64,000 nucleotides of DNA from Blasia pusilla (Eukaryota > Marchantiophyta > Marchantiopsida > Blasiales), in the NCBI GenBank assembly GCA_050084515.1, contig CM114273.1:17112001-17176000 (forward strand). The letters are read 5' to 3'. A program made the position numbers and the translations under genes. The notes beneath the pieces were generated by a model. It searched no databases, was not told where the DNA came from, and saw only the letters and a program-made list of their open reading frames with translations. Shown one piece after another: positions 56,663 to 64,000 of this stretch. The number at the start of each line of letters is the position of its first letter. The stretch's first letter is position 1.

Positions 56663-58540
56663 CCCACGTTGTTCCATCGTTTCCAAAAAACAGTTTGTCG
56701 TATACTCCATATACTCCATAAATGAATATTATCCGTATACTCCATAAGTCATTCCCCATATTTGTAGAAAGAGTTAATATCCCCACAAATAAACTCTAAT
56801 TTTGTAACTAGTCGAATGTACCTGATTTTAGCTCACCCTCCTCGACCCAAAACAGAAGTCCGCGCGAAAACTGTTCAGGGTTTCGCGCGGCGTCGTGCGT
56901 TGTCAAAACGGAAATGGGAGAGAAAGTGGGTACGGGCTCTTGGAAATTGGAAGGGAAGCGAGTAACAGAGAACTGGATACGGATGATTTGTCTAATATAT
57001 AAAAAATGGTTTCCGCTGTTTGAGGTTTTTCTTGGATCCCACATTTTTTAGTCGGTGAGGTGTGAGATGGAGATAAGGATTCCGCATGAGTGGGAGTTTG
57101 GAAAGGCGGGACTCTGTGCGGTGAGGTTTTTGTAGAATCCCACAATTTCGATTGAGGTTTGCGATGGAGATAAGAATGAGTCGTACGATTCAGACTAAAA
57201 TGGACTCCCCGTGTCGAGGCATTTCCGGAATCCCGCAGTTTTGATTTGGTCGTGTGGAAGAGACGTGAGAGCCTCCATTGAATGAGTTGAATCCTTGAAT
57301 GAGTTGTGAGGTTCAGAGGCGATGGACTCCGCATATTGAGGGCTTTTGAAGGACCCCACGACAGTTGAGATTGAGGAGGCGGGCGGGACGAGGAAATCCG
57401 AATTATTCGATTGGATGACGCAAGAATGGACTCGCAGTAGCTTTGAGCAAGGTGGGAGATTGAGATTAAGAGTAGGATAGATTCAAGAGAATTTTGATTG
57501 CGGTGGCTTGTGGAGACAGAATTCTATGCGAGAGTTTTGGTTGAGGGAAGAAAGGACTCTTGGAGCCCCCGCACATGCTGCTGCTGCTTTTGATGGCACG
57601 GAGGGTGCCCTCCGTGCCACCAAAACCGTTTAGTAAGGAATTTATTAGGTCTCCCGCTAATATTGCACGCTCTATTGCGAGGTCTTCTCGGCCTCCAGAG
57701 TCTCTCTCTACGCCCGTCAGTTCTTGTGCTCGTCCTCCCGGCCATCGCAGTAAAACCGAGGACGTCCTACATCCTCCATTCTCTGAAGGAAAACTTGCGC
57801 TTCAAGCCGTGTACTGTCTTCTCTCTTGCGAATCAAAAGCAACCATAAAAACTTGGGACTCCTCACGATCTGAAGCATCACCTTCTAAACCTGCGCAGAG
57901 CAATTGGGCTTAACTTTTTCGTTCTCCTTGCCCTTATCCTGCTGAGAATTTTCTCTCTCCTGCGCTGAAACTCCAATCATGGAAACAGTGGACGCACCAC
58001 CATCTGAAAAAGCACTCTGATAATCTCTCCTGAGCATGAACTCCTATCAAGAAAGTCGCGGACGCCATACTCTCTGAAAACGTGCTCTGATGATCTCTCC
58101 TGCACGTGGACGTAAACCGTGATGACCTTTGCTATGACGCATGAATCCCGTCTGAAGAAAAATTGGTACACCAACTCGTACCCCAAGCAGATGTATTACA
58201 TACGGATCCTCCGTGAAAATTGGCAGGAATCAAATTTCCTTACATCCTCGTACAGATTTTTCTTACATCCATCAAAGAAAAATATCTTTAAAAGTCACTG
58301 TCAACTATATCGTAGAAGACGACTTCGTCGATGACATTTTATGAACAAATCCTCCACGACTGACAGCGTTGTAAATGTAGCAATATTTACAGCAGATTTA
58401 GGACATCTGCGCCGTACTAATCTCTCTCTCGCAACAATGGCCAAAAACTAGGCAGTAATCTCATACAAGAAGTTGTTATCCTCGCTCCCTCCTTCAGCAG
58501 CTGTGCTCGATCGATCGCTCGGATGGCATGATGGATACAC
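56663..58540. other. Non-coding region with degenerate tandem repeat and short foldback
   Basis: From about 57,020 to 57,380 a unit of roughly 95-125 bp containing GAGG-TTTTT-GGAATCCCAC recurs at 57,021, 57,122, 57,216 and 57,339. A 12-bp-arm foldback lies at 57,594-57,619. The frames at 57.5-57.9 kb are not recognised. Confidence 0.4.
57594..57619. repeat. Perfect foldback, 12-bp arms, 2-base loop
   Basis: TGGCACGGAGGG, TG, then CCCTCCGTGCCA. Outside it TTTTG and CAAAA pair again after one mismatch, extending it to about 18 bp per side. Confidence 0.9.
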
Positions 58541-58544
58541 AGAC

Positions 58545-59936
58545 CTAGAACAGAAGTTGATTCCGAGCAGCAGACCTCCGTTCCATAAGAAACTCCAGGC
58601 GGTGCAATCTAGCCTCCGCCAGTGTCAATCCTGTTTTGGCTCTAGAGAGAATCTCGCCCACGATCTCCAGCGGAAAACTCCGTCCGATGATCTTCTCCGC
58701 GACCTCCCCCATGACCTTCTCCTGCTGAAGGCTCACGCGATCCCACTGCTGCTCGGCCACATCCCTAGTCGATGTGATCTCCACATCAGAATCAACGAGA
58801 GAAAACATCAGCATCTTGCGAGTTCCTACTTCCAACCCACTGTCATTCCTGATGCCGCGAGCTTTGTGCAGGAGATGGTTGGGAAACGCGAGCAGCCGAT
58901 CCTCCGGAGTGGGTACTACATCTCTGGGATTGATCACATGGCCTTCAGGCAGAAATCTTCGCCTCCGGATCAATCCACCCATGATGGATCTACGCGCAAT
59001 CGAGAGGTTGCAATAGTGCGGAAGAGGACGAAACTGCAGCCCTTCGTCCTTCAAGACAGGAGAGGTGGAGTAGAAGTACATCCCTGATGCCACTATGTGC
59101 TCGTGTGCCATACCTTCGCGGAGCCAAGAACCGTCATACACTCCGTAAGGGGAGCTGCAGCATTGAGGAGGGATCACAGAATTGGAAGCTTTCACGATCA
59201 CTTGCAGCTCGCGCGACCGGAGGCTTCTGTCGAGGATTGCCTCAAACATGGGTAAGAAGGCCGCGAACACGACCTCGATTGCACGGTACAGATCGGCATT
59301 GGGAGCTTCTTCCAGGTTGTTGATGTAGGATCTGATCTGCACACGGCCGCCCGCCTCGACGTAAAATTGAGAGGGAAGGGATTGGTACGTCCAAGACTGT
59401 GCCGAACCTGAAGTGGAACTCATGCTTGCCATGGGAACAGTTCGGCCGTCCTTGATGATACTCAAACCCTGGACGTAGGGGAACATCGCATGAGGAACGA
59501 CGTTCTGAACCTGATTGTTGGATCCCGGTTGGAAGTCTTTCTCCGGCAGTTCGGCGATGGCGTCCAGCTTAGTCGTGAGAAGCTGACGGACTTCGGCGGG
59601 GACAGCGTTGTCCACCAACCAGACGCCTTTGATCTCCTTCGGTTCAATCGACTGAAAGGTTACCATGGATTCAGACACATAGGTCTGAAGCGCGGCGATG
59701 TCGAATGGGCAGTGTGGCAGCTCAGGCGCAGCAGGTGGAGCACCCTTCGATTGCTGCAGTGCGATAGACGCGTGGGTGGTTTCCTTGATCATTTCGCTTC
59801 TGCCTTTAAGTGAAGCAGTACTCTCACGATCGACCCCAATCGTCCCGCTAGCAGCACTATTCCTTCGCAGTTGCTTAACCTCGACCTCTCCATTCTGCTT
59901 TTCCTGCAATCCGTGATCAAGTCCGCGAATTGTCAT
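58545..59936 (-). CDS. DUF4246 family protein, putative degenerate 2-oxoglutarate oxygenase-like
   Basis: Open minus-strand frame. The first in-frame ATG is at 59,936 (463 codons); the frame is open to 60,044 but has no earlier ATG, so an upstream exon is possible. DUF4246 features: EKDFQPGSNNQVQNVVPHAM (family DWHPGS-x-QV-x-DLVHPS), a SWLREGMAHEHIVASGMYFY block at about 59,090-59,140, and, near 58,780-58,900, PTPEDRLLAFPNHLLHK followed by GTRKMLMFSLVDSDVEITST. The last block resembles the distal His and Arg of double-stranded beta-helix 2OG enzymes. In the first block the family usually has W-H-x-E-G as I remember it; here the His is Leu. Substrate and function are unknown. The intact reading frame suggests it is expressed or recently was. 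Confidence 0.75.
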   Translation of the reverse strand: MTIRGLDHGLQEKQNGEVEVKQLRRNSAASGTIGVDRESTASLKGRSEMIKETTHASIALQQSKGAPPAAPELPHCPFDIAALQTYVSESMVTFQSIEPKEIKGVWLVDNAVPAEVRQLLTTKLDAIAELPEKDFQPGSNNQVQNVVPHAMFPYVQGLSIIKDGRTVPMASMSSTSGSAQSWTYQSLPSQFYVEAGGRVQIRSYINNLEEAPNADLYRAIEVVFAAFLPMFEAILDRSLRSRELQVIVKASNSVIPPQCCSSPYGVYDGSWLREGMAHEHIVASGMYFYSTSPVLKDEGLQFRPLPHYCNLSIARRSIMGGLIRRRRFLPEGHVINPRDVVPTPEDRLLAFPNHLLHKARGIRNDSGLEVGTRKMLMFSLVDSDVEITSTRDVAEQQWDRVSLQQEKVMGEVAEKIIGRSFPLEIVGEILSRAKTGLTLAEARLHRLEFLMERRSAARNQLLF

Positions 59937-60044
59937 CTCCAATATTCTGGTTCCAATCCAAGAACAGGACACTTGGATGATGTCAATTGCAACGAGCCCA
60001 CTTCTGAAGTACCAACAACTGGGTAGCACAGGCTTGATGCATTC

Positions 60045-62190
60045 AATAGGCTAGCAAATCGTCGACGAATCCAGTCCGATTCTCAACGACTCGAATAGTA
60101 TGAGCTCTGAATTAGATTATGCATAGAGAAAGGATGTTTGATCCCCTTTGAGTCAACCTGTGACATGGATTCCTCATCTACATCTAAAATAAGGCGGATC
60201 GAGAAAAGCCAGGGAATAATGAGAGAGAGAAGATAAAATCAATCCGTGGGTCTCCTCCATAGTCCTCCAATCCAATTCGCTACAGATACGTACACTAGAG
60301 ATGCACTAGTGTGCACACATCTACTCAGATGTGAGGTCGATCACAGGACTGGAAGTCCCGCTGATTACGGAACCCCTTGCAATTGAATGCTTCGTTCTCC
60401 GCAGAGAATTGCATGCGACAAGCACATTCCCAGCGCCCAAGATTTCCCACTTCCCTCTCCATCCACAGCAGAATCTTCCCAAACGAATTACCCCCAAATT
60501 TCGGCAGGCATCTAGGTCTGATCATTTGAAAGACTATACACACTAATTAGTACCTGTAGTAGCCTTGCGGCCACAGGCGCCATGGCTTAATGGTGCTAAA
60601 GGTGGATGATGCTAGAGACCGGGATGGAAGGAGTGAAGCAAGTACCCTATGAGAGGAGGGAGACTCTCTGATAGTGTCCTGAGTTTATAGCATACACAGA
60701 GTTGGCGGGGAGATTCTAGGCATCAACCCCGAAACTTTCTAAAACGCTGTCGAGATCACGAAAGACGTTATGGTGAGCTGCAGAGAAAGAGAGAGACTAC
60801 TCATTAAGTAGTGCCTGTCGTAGCCTTGCGACCATAGACCCCGCGCCCTGGTTGGACGGTACGAGAGAGAGAGAGAGAGAGAGAGAAGCGATTTCTGACA
60901 CGACCGCCGAAGTGGTACAATTTTTGCAGCGCAGAAGCTTTCTAGATCAAATGAAGTAAAAGAAAATAACAGACATTGTCCACAGAGACTCAAGAGACAG
61001 AGATGTGCGCAGAACTCCTACTCACATTCGCTCCTTGCTGCGACCCTGCTGCGATGGGCGATGCAGTTCCTCTCAGGCAAGCGGCGTCCTCGCTGCCAGC
61101 TCTAGAAGCTATCTCCGAAAGGATCGGTTCCCTGAGGCTTCTAGATCCTAAGTTCCCATCCGTCCCGAACCAGTGAACTCTACGCCCCAACATTCTCAAG
61201 GCTACTGTCTCCCGTCGACCCCAGACTGGTCACCAATCTCTTCACGAAATCACACAACCCAGCAGTTCAAGTGCCGCCTCATGCGCTGCATCCCTAACTC
61301 GCACGAACCCAAAACCCGCCTCACGCCCATCTTGTCATCCGAGCGCTCGAATTGCGAGCAGTCGCAAGCCGCTCCATTCCCAATCACTCTATACTCGACT
61401 CGCGTCGCGTTTTAGTTTACAAGAAAATTGGAACGGCTGCGAAGAATTGCCTCTCGGAGGCCTGAGGGTCGACTGTATGAAAACGCCGTGTAAATCAACA
61501 ATAAATGTGCTTTATCAACGCTTTCCTTCTTCCCAGAGAAGGACGACTCCTCCGCACTTCCCCGGCCTTAGCTGGAGGGCCCTCTCCCTATTGGCACGAG
61601 CGCGTTTCAATTAGGCTAGCTAGTGGACGGCACAAGGGATGGCATGTTTAAGTTATGGCCGTAACCCGGAAAATAGGAGAATGTAAAAAAAAAAAGAAGT
61701 TATGATAAATTTAATGAAAATGAAACCTCACTCACCTGTCACTTCTTCAATTTAGAAAAGGTAGAATAAAAAATGCAGTATTTTTTTGAAAGAAAATTAT
61801 TATAATGCATTTAAATTTTATCCAAAAAGAAAGAAGACTCATAGATCTTATCCAATCGTAGAAAACTTTGACCAAAAATAACTTTCTCATCGTGGAAGAA
61901 CAAGTGCTAGTAGGTACCTTGAAATGCACTGTGGCTATGGCTAATCGTGGGTAATTTGAATTATCCATCATTAGCCCCTCACATATCTCTACTAATCCCT
62001 CATAGGCCCCAAATCGACCATGTACGACATATACACTCCCAAGATTGACTTTAAACAAGCCAAAGACACATGTAAGGATTTGATTGGCTCAAAATGGTAG
62101 ATGTCACTAGGAGAGGGTTTTCAAAATAGAAGGGGAATTTAACAATAATAATATAGATAAATGAAAGGTCACATGTGATTTTCTTATGTT
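60045..62190. other. Non-coding region upstream of the DUF4246 gene
   Basis: It probably includes the promoter of the minus-strand DUF4246 gene. It carries the shared motif plus (GA)n at 60,799-60,892. Frames between 60.9 and 61.5 kb are short and unrecognised; after 61.6 kb the DNA is AT-rich. Confidence 0.4.
60799..60892 (+). repeat. Shared 35-bp motif followed by (GA)n, second copy
   Basis: CTCATTAAGTAGTGCCTGTC and the following GTAGCCTTGCGAC match 20,741-20,775 with two differences. A GA run follows after about 30 bp. A truncated relative starts at about 60,549. Confidence 0.6.
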
Positions 62191-62204
62191 GTTGTGTAAT
62201 ATAC

Positions 62205-62317
62205 ATTGCTGTACAACATACATCGTTGTTATCGAATGCATACACAAACACATAAGATAACATACTAACTTATGGTATCTAACCATGCAAACGATAAAGT
62301 ATCAAAATATCTCTAAT
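62205..62317 (-). repeat. B block relic
   Basis: On the minus strand TTAGAGATATTTTGATACTT to the CAGCAATGTATATT end matches the B block of 40,094-40,225 at lower identity. An A-like block lies on the same strand at 63,480-63,650, so both may be ends of one decayed element. Confidence 0.55.
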
Positions 62318-63475
62318 TGCCTCACGAGGTTGTCCTCCAACATCCTAAAAGTCACTCTACCAAGACTTGTCCATCTATCCTAAAAGAAGTGACAATGTTG
62401 AAAATATCTCTACCCGTAAGGTATGATTTGAAACATCCTAATGTGGATATTATGCTCTCCATCATACTTATGTACTAAAAGACAATTAGTGGATAGGAAG
62501 CTCCTCTATTGTGACTTGCAACATATGGACGTGCAAAATGCATGCTTGCTTTCTAACCTTTCGCTTATGCATCTTCGAGTTAAGGGGCAAAGGGTAAGAT
62601 CTAAGTTTAGAAGAGGGAATGAGAATAAAATCTGAGTTACACCATGAGAAATGCATGTCCCAAGATACATTCGTAGCTAGGACTACCATGCACTTACTAT
62701 CTTGAATGCTAGTCTTGTATGTCACAAAATCTTACTTTCAACGAGCCATACTTCCGTTACTCATATACACCCAACACACTCATACTAGCCATTTTTTGGG
62801 CCAACCAACCTTGCGTATGATATCCTAAGTTGGGGCTTTGGATGAATCCTCAAGGTCAGCAATTGTATATGGAATTCAATATCAACTTAACCCCTCCCTT
62901 CCCAATCCTAATTGCACAAGTAATCCATTCAAGATTTGGGACAAACTTCCTTGATAACCTAGGGATCGGAAATAGCGCTAGCACACCTAGTGGTTCAAAT
63001 TGTTCAATGGACTTGAAACAACTCTCTAATTGGAATTTAACATACTTTCCCTAGGTCAAGATCCACCATTATGATTCAAAATAGATCCAACCACACTTGA
63101 CTTGGTGTTAAAACCCTTACGCCAACCTCACATATATAGTAAGCTTAGTATATGTTATGTATTGGCATGTGTTTCACCACGAGGGACGCAACAAGAACAT
63201 ACTTATCTACCAAGAAGATTTGATATGCTAGGATATAATTTCTTGCTTGTCTAAGAAGGAATAACAAGCAATCATAAAATCTTGTTTAGATGTAACTCAT
63301 TTAACCACACATGAGGACCTATAGGCCTTAAACCTCATGAGCATCAAACCCTTCACATAACGTTGTAAGTAAGTTAAAGTATTTTCACTAAGGATACCTC
63401 TTGCATGCCACACACTTATCGAAGAGGGAGTTTCGGAGTCAATAAGAAAATATCAAAAAATTCAAAAATAGTTAC
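62318..63475. other. Non-coding spacer with one TIR-like end
   Basis: ATCTATCCTAAAAGAAGTGACAA at 62,372 matches the end of the TIR element at 43,567. No matching right end was found. Otherwise no gene was seen. Confidence 0.4.
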
Positions 63476-63479
63476 CTCC

Positions 63480-63655
63480 TTGGCTTTGGACCTACATTAG
63501 GGGTGAAGGGCCACTTCTTGAAATAAAAAGGCAACTATATTATTAATACAAAATTTCCCAAATAGCACATTTCTAAATTTGGCACCAAATGAATCCAAAA
63601 CGGGGAAGAACATGTTCTCTTAGGTTATCTTAGTCCTTCTCAGATCATCTTGGAC
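63480..63655 (-). repeat. A block relic, minus orientation
   Basis: On the minus strand, GGATTCATTTGGTGCC and AAGTGGCCCTTCACCCCTAATGTAGG correspond to CGGCTCATTTGGAGCC and AAGTGGCCCTTGACCTCCTACATG of the 43.4 kb repeat. Confidence 0.55.
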
Positions 63656-63825
63656 CTCTTAAACTTTTCCTCCAACCTCCTTGAAGACAACCTATGGATA
63701 TCCTTCAATTTGCTATAAAAGACACAACAATATGAATGAAGCCAATTTTTTGCAGAATTTGAACAAGGAAAGACTTCACTTCTTTTACATATGGCCAATA
63801 TTCACATAAACCCATTGGAATTGTT

Positions 63826-64000
63826 ATCGAGGAGAGATCTTGAGGAGAGGCAAGGGGTACTCCCAAGGAGAGAGAGCTTGGGAGCTCATTCTCTCTTTGT
63901 TGAATCTCCTTTCATGAGGCAACGGAGTTATGGTCCTCCATTCCTTGTGAGTAACCAAAGCCTCTCACTATGAGAGTTGATTTGGATTGACATGAGAAAG
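63826..64000 (+). repeat. A block relic, plus orientation, cut by window end
   Basis: GAGAGAGAGCTTGGGAGCTCATTCTCTCTTTGTTGAATCTCC matches the transcribed part of the A blocks at 40.4 and 43.25 kb in inverted sense. The sequence continues past the end of the window. Confidence 0.6.

Noticed and set aside
59937-60029. Extension of the DUF4246 protein to 494 residues
   Set aside because: The codon at 60,029 is GTG, not ATG; the first in-frame ATG is at 59,936.

Overview
The window looks like nuclear DNA of a land plant or close streptophyte relative, probably seed-free. The host genes have many short introns with GT-AG borders. The proteasome subunit gene reads almost residue for residue like plant RPN5. 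A predicted centrin-binding Sfi1-like gene would suit a lineage with centrioles or basal bodies in its sperm. No prokaryotic, organellar, tRNA, rRNA or CRISPR feature was found. Species cannot be fixed from sequence alone.

Host genes: (1) 21.7-26.2 kb, plus strand, a complete 11-exon RPN5/PSMD12 proteasome lid subunit. (2) 28.6-30.9 kb, plus, a complete 6-exon RNA polymerase II subunit RPB4. (3) 31.4-34.9 kb, minus, convergent with RPB4, a multi-exon Sfi1-like protein. (4) 58.5-59.9 kb, minus, a DUF4246 protein with one predicted metal ligand apparently lost. Degraded pieces of a PIF1-like (Helitron-type) helicase lie on the minus strand near 15 kb and 5 kb.

Mobile DNA dominates the rest. 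A Ty3/Gypsy family is present as a near full-length minus-strand copy (5,724-14,404, inserted between the two helicase pieces, with a 5-bp target duplication) and a rearranged plus-strand copy (about 43.5-51.2 kb). Its order is gag with two zinc knuckles, aspartic protease, a DNA (cytosine-5) methyltransferase domain, reverse transcriptase, RNase H, integrase with a GPY/F-like tail, then a C-terminal PHD finger. Methyltransferase and PHD occupy the same places in both copies, so they belong to the element and are not chance neighbours. Both copies are now broken by stops and frameshifts. The combination of a DNA-methylation writer and a putative histone reader in one retrotransposon is the most notable system here.

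The terminal sequences are also unusual. The 5' end carries an A block (promoter and leader) and the 3' end carries a B block directly after the polypurine tract, while solo copies elsewhere have A and B joined. Around these lie a gag-only element in opposite orientation (40.1-43.5 kb), a TIR element inside gag (43.57-44.45 kb), several LTR relics (16.3, 19.3, 62.2, 63.5 and 63.8 kb), and a series of almost perfect short-loop foldbacks at 35.3, 43.6, 54.4, 56.25, 56.6 and 57.6 kb.
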